DNA of 16,834 nucleotides from Candidatus Omnitrophota bacterium (GCA_026387135.1 JAPLMH010000018.1:1-16834); one strand, 5' to 3'. Numbered from the stretch's first letter, positions 1-7,113 are shown. Notes: generated by a model not told the origin, from the sequence alone. Made by a program: numbers and translations.

Positions 1-127
1 CCAGTTCGTAGGCAAATATATTGACAAAAAAAGCCATCAAAGTAATGGCGATAACCATTACCCTAAATGGCTTATTCTTAATAATAGATGTGTTTGTCGC
101 AACACAAGTGCTCACGTCTGAATTCAC
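1..127 (-). CDS. Start of a secreted or membrane-anchored protein (partial, runs off left edge)
   Basis: Only the first 42 codons are in the window, read from a GTG start at 127. The start is supported by a good Shine-Dalgarno AGGAG at 136-140 with an 8-nt spacer, and by the promoter further upstream. The peptide begins MNSDVSTCVATNTSIIKNKP, then has basic residues and a hydrophobic run (VMVIAITLMAFFVNIFA) ending near Ala-Tyr-Glu. This looks like a Sec signal peptide with a rather long n-region, or a signal anchor. I translated the segment codon by codon and found no stop. Because it follows a T2SS gene set that lacks its secretin, a secretin or another envelope protein is possible, but nothing in these residues identifies it. 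Confidence 0.72.
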   Translation of the reverse strand, partial: MNSDVSTCVATNTSIIKNKPFRVMVIAITLMAFFVNIFAYEL

Positions 128-135
128 TTGAGTTT

Positions 136-140
136 CTCCT
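136..140 (-). promoter_or_regulatory. Ribosome binding site of the left-edge gene
   Basis: AGGAG on the minus strand, 8 nt before the GTG at 125-127. It decides the non-ATG start of that gene. Confidence 0.7.
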
Positions 141-159
141 ATCTTTCTATTTTCTTAAA

Positions 160-176
160 TGTATATAGATTATACA
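160..176. promoter_or_regulatory. 17-bp palindrome overlapping the -10 box (candidate operator)
   Basis: TGTATA-N5-TATACA is a perfect 6-5-6 inverted repeat. It covers the whole -10 hexamer and the expected transcription start, where a bound repressor would block RNA polymerase. The arms are AT-rich and partly built from the -10 box itself, so a chance palindrome cannot be excluded. No regulator gene is present in the window. Confidence 0.4.
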
Positions 177-196
177 TTAAAACAGCCTGATGTCAA
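169..196 (-). promoter_or_regulatory. Sigma-70 type promoter for the left-edge gene
   Basis: On the minus strand there is a perfect -35 hexamer TTGACA (plus-strand 191-196), a 16-bp spacer, and a perfect -10 hexamer TATAAT (169-174). Transcription would start around 161-163, giving a 5' leader of about 35 nt that contains the AGGAG ribosome binding site. It lies in the only sizeable intergenic gap of the window (128-271), so the left-edge gene probably starts its own transcription unit. This is the clearest promoter I can see here. Confidence 0.8.
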
Positions 197-271
197 CACT
201 CAATAGCTATCTATTTTATTCCTTAACATTTTTGCAAAATTCCATGCCAATGGTGACTGGATTAACCACTT

Positions 272-1630
272 TTACTTAGGTGAGAAGACTTTGGGAAGGC
301 TCTTTAAGGCCTTCTTTATCTGATGAGCCGGATAGGCATAGTTCTTGAGCTCTCCGCTATAGAACCTGTCATATGCCGATAGATCGAGAAAGCCGTGACC
401 GCTAAAATTGAAGACGACGCACTTCTCCTTCTTGTCCTTTGTGGCCATATCGATAGCGCATTTAATGGCATGCGCGGTCTCAGGTGCCGGCACCATGCCT
501 TCTGTCTTCGCGAATAGCACAGCGGCTTTGAAGACTTCGAGCTGATGATATGACTTAGACTCGATCAGTCCCTTTGCCGCTAGAGCGCTTACTATAGGAG
601 AGCAGCCATGGTAGCGTAAACCGCCGGCATGGATACCGGGCGGCATGAATGTGTGGCCAAGCGTAAACATCTTTAATAGAGGCGTAAGCGAAGCGGTATC
701 ACCGTGATCGTAGGCATATACGCCCTTCGTTAGGCTTGGGCATGCGGATGGCTCGACCGCCACTATCTTTATCCTGCTATCCTTTATCCTGTCTTTAACG
801 AACGGGAACGCGAAGCCCCCGAAATTACTTCCTCCGCCAACGCAGGCGATCAGATAATCTGGCCTCTTCTCGCCCATTATCTTCAGCTGCTTCTTCGTCT
901 CCAGTCCTATAACTGTCTGGTGCAGGAGAACATGGTTGAGCACGCTGCCCAAAGCGTAATTGGCCTCTTTGTTCTTCGCGGCCTCTTCAACAGCCTCCGA
1001 GATCGCCATGCCGAGCGAGCCCTGGCAATGCGGATCCTGTTTCAACATCTGCCTGCCGCTTTCTGTAAATTCGGAAGGTGACGCTATGACTTCTGAGCCC
1101 CATATATGCATAAGTGATTTTCTTAAAGGCTTCTGGTGAAAGCTCACCTTGACCATATAGACTCGGCATCCTAAATTGAATACATTGCATGCATAGCTTA
1201 ATGCGCATCCCCACTGCCCGGCTCCGGTCTCGGTGGTGATCCGTTTTATGCCCTCTTTCTTATTATAGTAGGCTTGGGCTATGGCGGTGTTAGTCTTATG
1301 GCTTCCCGTCGGAGAAACGGACTCGTCTTTATAGTATATTCTCGACCTGGTCTTTAACGCTTTTTCCAGGCGCAAAGCTCTCTTTAGAGGTGTCGGCCGC
1401 CATATCTTCAATATATCCCTTACTTCATTTGGGATCTCTATCCATCGCTTACCGCTCATCTCCTGCTCTATCAAGGCCAAAGGAAATATGGCACGTAGGT
1501 CGTCTTTCGCCAGCGGCTTTCCTGTCCCGGGATTTATGGGAGGCGGGAGCTCAAATGGCAGATCCGCCGCGACATTATACCAACTTTGCGGAATATCTTT
1601 TTCGGATAGATTTACTTTCGTGTCATGCAT
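272..1630 (-). CDS. trpB: TrpB2-type tryptophan synthase beta chain (PLP enzyme)
   Basis: 452 residues, the length of the TrpB2 branch rather than the roughly 390-400 of TrpB1. This family condenses L-serine with indole to make L-tryptophan on pyridoxal phosphate, in the cytoplasm. The PLP lysine is K112 in GSHKTNTA, the catalytic glutamate region is ETGAGQWG (E134), and the phosphate-binding loop is GGGSNFGG (about 265-272). TrpB2 hallmarks such as YALGSVLNHVLLHQTVIGLE and PPGIHAGGLRYHG are present. The gene begins 21 bp after gspG, with AGGAGA upstream at a longish spacing of about 11 nt, so it is probably co-transcribed as the last gene of the unit. No trpA or other tryptophan gene is nearby; TrpB2 enzymes often stand alone and may salvage indole or act on a related nucleophile. 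The family is certain; the physiological substrate is inferred. Confidence 0.95.
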   Translation of the reverse strand: MHDTKVNLSEKDIPQSWYNVAADLPFELPPPINPGTGKPLAKDDLRAIFPLALIEQEMSGKRWIEIPNEVRDILKIWRPTPLKRALRLEKALKTRSRIYYKDESVSPTGSHKTNTAIAQAYYNKKEGIKRITTETGAGQWGCALSYACNVFNLGCRVYMVKVSFHQKPLRKSLMHIWGSEVIASPSEFTESGRQMLKQDPHCQGSLGMAISEAVEEAAKNKEANYALGSVLNHVLLHQTVIGLETKKQLKIMGEKRPDYLIACVGGGSNFGGFAFPFVKDRIKDSRIKIVAVEPSACPSLTKGVYAYDHGDTASLTPLLKMFTLGHTFMPPGIHAGGLRYHGCSPIVSALAAKGLIESKSYHQLEVFKAAVLFAKTEGMVPAPETAHAIKCAIDMATKDKKEKCVVFNFSGHGFLDLSAYDRFYSGELKNYAYPAHQIKKALKSLPKVFSPK

Positions 1631-1651
1631 GGATATATGATCTCCTATTTA

Positions 1652-2074
1652 TTACTGCTGTTGTTGCCAGTTGGTGACGTCATCGGAGCTTTCGGTGCCG
1701 TCCTTGCCGAGAGAGTAGAGATCATAATCAGTACGGTGAGTGCCGGGCGATCTGTATTTATACGGGTTATTCCATGGATCTACCGGAGCCTTATCGAGAT
1801 ACGGGCCTTTCCAGCGCTTTGCCGTGGATGGAGCAGACAATAATGCGTTCAGCCCCTCATCGGTCGTGGGAAATGATCCATTATCGAGCTCGTAAAGCTT
1901 AAGCGCCGTGGCTATATTCAGGTCGACATCGGCCTGGGAGACGGCGACGCGCGCCTGCTCGGACCTGCCGGCCATCCTCGGCACTATCATGGCGACTAGT
2001 ATGCCTATGATGATGACGACAAGCATCAGCTCTATGAGAGTGAAACCTTTTCTGTGAACTATTCTTTTGATCAT
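1652..2074 (-). CDS. gspG: Major pseudopilin GspG of a type II secretion system
   Basis: 140 residues, a typical GspG length. It has a class III prepilin leader, MIKRIVHRKG|FTLIELMLVV, with Gly at -1, Phe at +1 and Glu at +5 (E15), followed by the hydrophobic helix that packs in the pseudopilus core. The globular part shows the GspG signature: LYELDNGSFPTTDEGL, then WKGPYLDKAPVDPWNNPY, then YDLYSLGKDG and a C-terminal DD..NW segment matching the calcium-binding loop of the family. A Shine-Dalgarno GAAAGGG lies about 9 nt before the ATG. The gene is 23 bp downstream of gspK. The protein ends in four glutamines directly before the stop, an unusual tail encoded by CAA/CAG repeats. Its role is to polymerise into the periplasmic pseudopilus that pushes substrates through the secretin. 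Confidence 0.96.
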   Translation of the reverse strand: MIKRIVHRKGFTLIELMLVVIIIGILVAMIVPRMAGRSEQARVAVSQADVDLNIATALKLYELDNGSFPTTDEGLNALLSAPSTAKRWKGPYLDKAPVDPWNNPYKYRSPGTHRTDYDLYSLGKDGTESSDDVTNWQQQQ

Positions 2075-2097
2075 GGCATTAGCCCTTTCTATTTTTT

Positions 2098-2955
2098 CTA
2101 TATCTCGGTCCAGCGCTTGATCTTTCCTTTTTCCATGACAATATTATACCGCATCGCGGGCTTTTCGAGAACTGTTGTTTCTATATCCAGAGTAAAAGTG
2201 TCCGAAATCACAGAAAGCATATTCTGGCTGGTCAGCTGCAGCAGTTTCGCCTGCTGCTCCTCATACAAAGAGGTCTTGGAGCGCAGGTCTTCCATTATTC
2301 TATCCTTATTTTCAAATGCAACGTCATCTGCGGTGCCTTCCTTGCCGTCGGGCCCTCTGCGAAGATCCATTATGATACTCACCAACCCTTCATCGATCCC
2401 GAGCGCTTTAAATACCTCGGGGGATGCTGTGTTTATATTAACGCTGCCATTGCCATAGACGGTTATAAGGCCCTTGCACTTATCGAGGATGCCTTCATCC
2501 ACACCGTCAATAAGCAATAACTGCTCTATCGCCTTAAACGGCTTTAACTTTGACTCGAATACATTCTTTGCAGTATCTTTGCTGAAGCCCGGGAGACGGG
2601 AGATCATATCTACGGATGCTTTATTAATATTTATCTTGCTCTCCTCGTCCTTAAGTATATATTTAAATTTTCCTCTGCCCAGCTCCTGTTCCTCCGGCGT
2701 ACTCAGCTCGGTCAATGTATCATAAGGCGTCTTGTCGGTCTTCCTGATAACCTTAAAATAGGCGCAGGCCGCCTTGGCCAGATACTGCCCTATGATCCTG
2801 TGCGTCATCACTTCGGTGACCTTTATGCGCGAAGAGACGACTCTATACAATCCTATGCTAAGAATAGAGAAACATATGAGCACCCACATCGTGACTATCA
2901 GGATGCTTCCTCTATTCGGCAATAGGTATGAATACCGTTTTATTGAATTCTTCAT
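2098..2955 (-). CDS. gspK: Minor pseudopilin GspK (pseudopilus tip)
   Basis: 285 residues. It has a prepilin-like leader ending NRG|SILIVTMWVL, with Gly16 at -1. Position +5 is Val instead of Glu, which is the known peculiarity of GspK and suits a subunit at the very tip of the pseudopilus. The large periplasmic domain contains two copies of the family motif, ININKAS and VNINTAS, each followed by helix-hairpin-helix-like segments, and an acidic loop (GPDGKEGTADD) that resembles a metal-binding loop. The gene overlaps the end of gspJ by 44 bp, so translation is likely coupled. With GspI and GspJ it should form the tip complex that starts pseudopilus assembly. The assignment is firm from motif and position. 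Confidence 0.93.
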   Translation of the reverse strand: MKNSIKRYSYLLPNRGSILIVTMWVLICFSILSIGLYRVVSSRIKVTEVMTHRIIGQYLAKAACAYFKVIRKTDKTPYDTLTELSTPEEQELGRGKFKYILKDEESKININKASVDMISRLPGFSKDTAKNVFESKLKPFKAIEQLLLIDGVDEGILDKCKGLITVYGNGSVNINTASPEVFKALGIDEGLVSIIMDLRRGPDGKEGTADDVAFENKDRIMEDLRSKTSLYEEQQAKLLQLTSQNMLSVISDTFTLDIETTVLEKPAMRYNIVMEKGKIKRWTEI

Positions 2956-3511
2956 TGTGAGTTTTAGATGTAAACCTTACGGCGGCAAATATACCGTCTT
3001 CCTTCTTCCATTCGGTTCTCCACTCTGAGCTATCTTTCAAGGGGTCCTTGTAGAGATACCGGATCGAGAACTCGTCCAGGGATAAGACGCTTTTGCTATC
3101 CGAATGGGCGTCGACATTCTCCTCAGATACATCCTTCAATTTGGTCTCTCTTCTTATGAGAGCCTTCTTCCCGGTGTCAAAAGAGTATGACGCTTTGATG
3201 ATATTATTCCCGGACGGAGTAAGGAACGACAGCGACTTCTCATCGCCTGAATATCCGATGTCTGGTATGTCGACCGTCTGCCTTAGCGCGGCAGCTATCG
3301 ACTCAAATCCGAGCAGTACGTCATTACGCCAATGATCGGTGCTTACGGCGCGGCCCCAAAGCTTTATTCCGGAGAAGAAGCTAGTGGATATGCCGACGGC
3401 TATAAATGAGAATATCGTTATGGCGAGGATCACTTCCACCAATGTGAAAGCTTTCTTCGAGAGAACCTTATTTCGCTTTATCAATACCAACATATGTCCC
3501 CAGGTCTTCAT
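2912..3511 (-). CDS. gspJ: Minor pseudopilin GspJ
   Basis: 199 residues, usual for GspJ. The prepilin segment reads SKKA|FTLVEVILAITIF, with Phe at +1 and Glu at +5 but Ala, not Gly, at -1. After the N-terminal helix comes a GspJ-type beta-rich domain (for example LLGFESIAAALRQ and LSFLTPSG). Two starts are possible. The ATG at 3511 gives a 21-residue leader. An in-frame ATG at 3493 gives a 15-residue leader and has GGGGA close upstream. The overlap with gspI is 44 bp or 26 bp respectively. GspJ joins GspI and GspK in the pseudopilus tip. I am confident of the family and less so of the exact start. Confidence 0.9.
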   Translation of the reverse strand: MKTWGHMLVLIKRNKVLSKKAFTLVEVILAITIFSFIAVGISTSFFSGIKLWGRAVSTDHWRNDVLLGFESIAAALRQTVDIPDIGYSGDEKSLSFLTPSGNNIIKASYSFDTGKKALIRRETKLKDVSEENVDAHSDSKSVLSLDEFSIRYLYKDPLKDSSEWRTEWKKEDGIFAAVRFTSKTHNEEFNKTVFIPIAE

Positions 3512-3842
3512 CGTAAGGCCTATTTGCCTCGCGCCAGCTTACGTTCAGCATGACATTATTAATAAAGAGCTTATCTTCGTCCTTACCTATCTTCATATTC
3601 TGTGAGCTGGAATTAAAATCGGCCTTCTTTCCGTTTATCGATACCGATTCGCTTGGGCCGGCTAAATTTTCTTCTCCGTTAAGAGCTTTCTCTTCAACCT
3701 CGGACATCTTGCCTTCAAGAAAGTTCAGGGCCACTATCCTGCTTTCACAGCTTGATAAGGCACCTGAGGCGGACAGGAACGACCGCGCTATCAATATTAT
3801 CCCTATCGATAGCACGGAGACTGCCACCATCAGCTCGATCAT
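3468..3842 (-). CDS. gspI: Minor pseudopilin GspI, start disrupted by a 7-bp duplication
   Basis: The coordinates give the body read from the first in-frame ATG (3842), which encodes 124 residues beginning MIELMVAVSV. That start would remove the leader and the +1 Phe and is unlikely to be functional. Upstream in the same frame the codons read I-P-H-S-A-F-S, directly after a TAG at 3864-3866, so the only in-frame start for a leader is a rare ATT at 3863. An ATG at 3882 encodes MNPARLDSAF but is out of frame. Deleting one copy of the 7-bp repeat at 3847-3863 gives MNPARLDSA|FSMIELMVAV, a complete prepilin leader with Ala at -1 and Glu at +5. The body fits GspI: short, hydrophobic N-helix, LEGKMSEVE segment, located between gspM and gspJ. 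The gene may be phase-variable, broken or started at ATT. Confidence 0.82.
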   Translation of the reverse strand: MIELMVAVSVLSIGIILIARSFLSASGALSSCESRIVALNFLEGKMSEVEEKALNGEENLAGPSESVSINGKKADFNSSSQNMKIGKDEDKLFINNVMLNVSWREANRPYDEDLGTYVGIDKAK

Positions 3843-3846
3843 GGAA

Positions 3847-3863
3847 AATGCGGAATGCGGAAT
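3847..3863. repeat. 7-bp tandem repeat at the start of gspI
   Basis: A run with exact period 7 spans 17 bp (minus strand ATTCCGC-ATTCCGC-ATT). Seven is not a multiple of three, so each gain or loss of a copy changes the frame between the upstream ATG (3882) and the gspI body. Similar short GGAATGC tandem repeats are common intergenic elements in many environmental bacteria, from my general recollection. Confidence 0.85.
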
Positions 3864-3884
3864 CTAAACGAGCCGGGTTCATGG

Positions 3885-3904
3885 ATGCCCGCTTCCGCGG
3901 GCAT
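3885..3904. repeat. Perfect 8-bp-stem hairpin between gspM and gspI
   Basis: Plus strand ATGCCCGC, loop TTCC, then GCGGGCAT form a perfect GC-rich stem-loop in the 82-bp gap between gspM and the gspI body. It has no T-run after it on either strand, so it is not an intrinsic terminator. It resembles the short GCCCGC...GCGGGC palindromes that are dispersed in many genomes (compare the dRS3 type of Neisseria). It would also fold just before the ATG at 3882 in the mRNA and could hinder ribosome access. Confidence 0.7.
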
Positions 3905-3924
3905 GACATATATTTCATTAGATT

Positions 3925-4464
3925 TTAGGGTTTGGGTACGACAAGGCTTAATACGGCCTCTATCTTCATCGTTCCCGCCTGCTCGTCCTTGGAAGACAAG
4001 CTCATCTTATCGATCTTGATAAGAAGAGTGCTCTTCTGTATCTTATCCATAAGGCTGAGCACCTGGGTGAGGCTTCCCTCCGCGCGCAGGTCGGCATTAT
4101 ATTTTACGTCTTCAGGCTCATCAATCGTCTCATTCTGGGGGCTTAAGCTCACTATAGACACCCCCGCCTCTTGCGCCACCCTCTCCGACTCTTTAAGGAA
4201 CTTTGCGAATATCTCCCTGTCGGAAATGCCTTCCGCCTTTTCCAGGTAGGGCTTCAGTTCCTTATATTCGGCGGTTATCTTGTCTTTGCGCTTCTGTATA
4301 TCGAGCCCGGCTTGCAGGCGTGACTCCTCGATCCTTATCTGTTGAGACACGCCTTTTGCCTTGCCGCGTATGCCGGAGAATAGAAAATGCTCTATCAGAA
4401 AGATTGCTATCAGCCCGCCGATGGCATACGCCAGGATCTTCTCTCGCTTATTTATTTTTATCAT
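3925..4464 (-). CDS. gspM: PilO/GspM-type inner-membrane platform protein
   Basis: 179 residues with the PilO/GspM architecture: a short cytoplasmic basic N-terminus, one membrane helix (about 9-30), a coiled coil (about 35-75), and a periplasmic ferredoxin-like domain (about 85-177). The domain has the alternating pattern seen in VSIVSLSPQ, then YNADLRAEGSLTQVLSLMDKI and MKIEAVLSLVV. The start codon lies inside the end of the gspL-like gene (17-bp overlap), so the two are translationally coupled, as expected for partners that form a heterodimeric periplasmic complex. It links the platform to the pseudopilus and secretin. The sequence is closer in style to PilO than to proteobacterial GspM. 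The symbol follows the T2SS context. Confidence 0.82.
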   Translation of the reverse strand: MIKINKREKILAYAIGGLIAIFLIEHFLFSGIRGKAKGVSQQIRIEESRLQAGLDIQKRKDKITAEYKELKPYLEKAEGISDREIFAKFLKESERVAQEAGVSIVSLSPQNETIDEPEDVKYNADLRAEGSLTQVLSLMDKIQKSTLLIKIDKMSLSSKDEQAGTMKIEAVLSLVVPKP

Positions 4465-5878
4465 TTTTCCCCAGTGAGATCGCGAAATTTATCTCAAAAT
4501 CCGTGACGTCCCTCTCCTTCACCTTCTTTGTGCGTGTAGATTTAGTCGACACATCCTTGAAATACTTCGAATTCTCGAGCGTAGTAACGAACTTAAATAC
4601 ATCCGATAACTTAAGGCCCTGGCCTCTTATGGTCACGGCTTCATTATTCTCTATTGCTATGTAGTTCAACACTATTTCGGGCGGCGTCATCTTCCCGAGC
4701 TCATCAATAAGCAACATGGGCACGGACCTACGGTATAGAAAATCTTTTACAAAACTCATCCTTTTATACTGTCCGAGTAGGCTCCCGACATCGCGCTCTA
4801 TCAGGGTATTGCGGTTTACGAGCCGCTTGAGATAGAACTGCTGATTATACTGCCTGCCCCAGAAGAAGGCCATTATCGCGGCAAAGAGATATATCAATGT
4901 CGTCCCGAGTATGGTGAGTTCTCTCGTCTTCTCTTTCAGAGACCTTCTTATCAGCATCTCCGGCAGGGCGAATGAGAGCTTCTCTCCTTTATCGTCGGAG
5001 ATAAATTCCGTGACCGCTGTCATCGAGGCTTCTTTAGGAAGGACCGTATCTTTGATCCTGGAGGCCTGCGTGGCCGGAGCGGGCACCATATTCACCGGAA
5101 TGGTGAACTCCCTTCTGATGGCGTCCATTATATTATCGTCATATGAGCCCGAAACAAAGATAGCCAACGGTTTCTTATTTATTGATTCATTCTTATGGAA
5201 TATGAGGAGCGACTGCTTTATTTCGCCCATCAGCTTATTAGTCTCCGAGTTCGGTATGACGTCTTTTAATTCGAATGCCAGAGTGCGGCTGAAGAGTATA
5301 TTATCCTTATTAAATATGATGAAGTCCGTATATGTGGAATCGATATCGAGAAGAAGATACAGGTCCTGGTCATTTATCTCGCTCTTGAACTTATCGACCG
5401 TCCATTGCCATACGCCGTAAGTGCTTAAGAATATTCCGTCGATATCAAGGCCTGCGTTCTCCACTATCCCTTGGTAACGCTTCAGCACATCTTTATGCAC
5501 TATGGCGAGGACCTCGGCCGTATAGCCGAGAGAGTCCGTGCGCAAAGAGAGGTGGTCGAACGATATCTCCTCTTTTTTGTAGGGAACGATCCTGCTGATA
5601 TGCAGGTCTATCATCTGGGATATCTCTTCCGGGTCATGGCTTGGCAGGTGCAGATTGCGCATCGTAACGAGGTTCCTGGGCAGCGAGATCACGACTGTCC
5701 CCGTCTTAACGGCGGACTTCTCGATGAGCTCTTTTATTGCCTTCGATACATCTTCATCTTTAAGGCCCTGTATCGGTTTGGCTGCGAGCTGGAAAGAACC
5801 CGGGGACTCTTTAGACGGCTTCGACGCCGCCATCTTCAGGTACCTGTCGCCTATCTCCAGTCCTACGGGAAATCCCAT
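4448..5878 (-). CDS. gspL: PilM-PilN fusion (GspL equivalent)
   Basis: 476 residues in two parts. Residues 1-310 form an actin-like cytoplasmic domain of the PilM/GspL type: GLEIGDRYLK at the N-terminus, VVISLPRNLVTMRNL, QMIDLHISRIVPY (about 88-100), LLLDIDSTYTD (about 175-185) and IFVSGSYDDN. A single membrane helix (about 321-339) follows, then a PilN-like periplasmic part with a coiled coil (about 345-385) and a ferredoxin-like domain (about 397-470, with PPEIVLNYIAIE and FVTTLENSKYF). In type IV pili PilM and PilN are separate proteins; in T2SS GspL combines them, as here. It recruits the GspE ATPase to the inner membrane. The gene starts 2 bp after gspF and overlaps gspM. The fusion is seen directly as one uninterrupted frame. 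Confidence 0.9.
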   Translation of the reverse strand: MGFPVGLEIGDRYLKMAASKPSKESPGSFQLAAKPIQGLKDEDVSKAIKELIEKSAVKTGTVVISLPRNLVTMRNLHLPSHDPEEISQMIDLHISRIVPYKKEEISFDHLSLRTDSLGYTAEVLAIVHKDVLKRYQGIVENAGLDIDGIFLSTYGVWQWTVDKFKSEINDQDLYLLLDIDSTYTDFIIFNKDNILFSRTLAFELKDVIPNSETNKLMGEIKQSLLIFHKNESINKKPLAIFVSGSYDDNIMDAIRREFTIPVNMVPAPATQASRIKDTVLPKEASMTAVTEFISDDKGEKLSFALPEMLIRRSLKEKTRELTILGTTLIYLFAAIMAFFWGRQYNQQFYLKRLVNRNTLIERDVGSLLGQYKRMSFVKDFLYRRSVPMLLIDELGKMTPPEIVLNYIAIENNEAVTIRGQGLKLSDVFKFVTTLENSKYFKDVSTKSTRTKKVKERDVTDFEINFAISLGKNDKNK

Positions 5879-5880
5879 GA

Positions 5881-7107
5881 TCAGCGCACCATCTGTGTTA
5901 CTTGGAATGTGGGCAGAAGTATAGATAGAACTATCGTGCCCAGCACGAGGCCCAGGGCAAGTATCAGAACAGGCTCTATAAGCGAGGATACTAGAACTAT
6001 ATCGGATTCTATCTGCTGTGTATAAGAGCGCGACAATTCTGTCAAGACTTCGGAAAGCCGGCCGGACTCTTCACCTACCGCGACCATCTTCGTGAAGAAG
6101 GTGGGCAGCCCAGTCGAATCTTCCATGCTCTTCGAGATGGTCTTCCCCGCGGCAACCTGCTGACAGACTTTCTTAAGCCCTTCCTTAAGAGCCTTGTTCT
6201 CTATGCTCGGCGTCACGATCTCGAGACTCCTCAGGGCCGGCACGCCGCTAGTTAAAAGGAGCGCCAGGCTCCTCGAGAAATGGGCCAGCTCCTGGTTAAC
6301 AGAGAGGCTCTTTACGATGGGTACCTTCGATTTCAATTTACTTAGCATGCTCTTGAAATAAGGCAGGCCCTTCTGCTGGTACAGGAACAACGCAAAAAGA
6401 ACTATCGCGATGACGAAGACCCACCAGCTCTTTTGCGAAATAACACTTATATTCAGGATTATCTTCGTTATCAGGGGCAGCTCTTTGGCTCCGAGCGAAT
6501 CGAATATAGGTTTAAGTTTTGGGATGACGAAATTTATCAGAACGAATATGCTGACAATTCCCACCATAAGCAGGAGGCCGGGATACGCCAGCGCTACCAG
6601 GATCTTGTTCTTCAGGCCCTCCTCGCGCTGCATGAACTCGGCTATCTGGTCGAGACTCGCGTCGAGATGTCCGCTCGCCTCTCCCGCCTTCACTATATTC
6701 ACCAGTATAAATGAGAATATGTCTGGGTAGCGCGCCAGGCTCTCCGAAAAAGGCTTGCCTTCCTTCGTAGCATTGTAAAGATCCAATACGATCGCCTTAA
6801 AGCGTTCGTTCTCCGTCTGTTCGTAAAGTATCTTGAGGCTAGAGAGGAGCTCCACCTTCGCCCTGGTAAGAGTGGCAAGTTTCCTTATGAAGGTTAAGAG
6901 CTCGCCCGATTTTATCTTGTCTGGGCCTATCCTCATACGGAACTTCTTCGCCATCCTCTTCTCTTTCAGAGAGGATTCCTTTATAACGATCGGAAAGAGC
7001 CCTTTCGCTATAAGTTTCTGCAGGGCTTCATCCTGATTTGCCGCCTCTATCGAGCCCTCAAGGGTCTCTTCGAGGCCGTGCTTAGCTTTATAGTAATAGT
7101 TTGGCAT
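5881..7107 (-). CDS. gspF: T2SS/T4P inner-membrane platform protein GspF
   Basis: 408 residues, the usual GspF/PilC length. It starts with the small N-terminal domain MPNYYYKAKHGLEETLEGSI, then has two repeats of the T2SSF helical domain (about 68-195 and 270-400). Each repeat carries the family motif: VKAGEASGHLDASL at 139-152 and VAVGEESGRLSEVL at 342-355. Membrane helices are visible at about 168-194, 227-244 and 374-402. The protein sits in the centre of the inner-membrane platform and transmits motion from the GspE hexamer to the growing pseudopilus. It lies 6 bp after gspE and 2 bp before gspL, a tightly packed arrangement. Confidence 0.96.
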   Translation of the reverse strand: MPNYYYKAKHGLEETLEGSIEAANQDEALQKLIAKGLFPIVIKESSLKEKRMAKKFRMRIGPDKIKSGELLTFIRKLATLTRAKVELLSSLKILYEQTENERFKAIVLDLYNATKEGKPFSESLARYPDIFSFILVNIVKAGEASGHLDASLDQIAEFMQREEGLKNKILVALAYPGLLLMVGIVSIFVLINFVIPKLKPIFDSLGAKELPLITKIILNISVISQKSWWVFVIAIVLFALFLYQQKGLPYFKSMLSKLKSKVPIVKSLSVNQELAHFSRSLALLLTSGVPALRSLEIVTPSIENKALKEGLKKVCQQVAAGKTISKSMEDSTGLPTFFTKMVAVGEESGRLSEVLTELSRSYTQQIESDIVLVSSLIEPVLILALGLVLGTIVLSILLPTFQVTQMVR

Positions 7108-7113
7108 TGTTTT

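Noticed and set aside
175..271. Intrinsic terminator after trpB
   Set aside because: Only weak short palindromes (CCAT-TGGC-ATGG, TTTTGCAAAA) are visible, without a convincing GC stem followed by a T-run on the minus strand.
3885..3904. Intrinsic terminator between gspM and gspI
   Set aside because: The hairpin is strong but no U-tract follows it on either strand, and the genes on both sides belong to the same system.
4203..6025. Long open frames on the plus strand opposite the platform genes
   Set aside because: They are antisense shadows of well-supported minus-strand genes, are low-complexity in composition and match no family.
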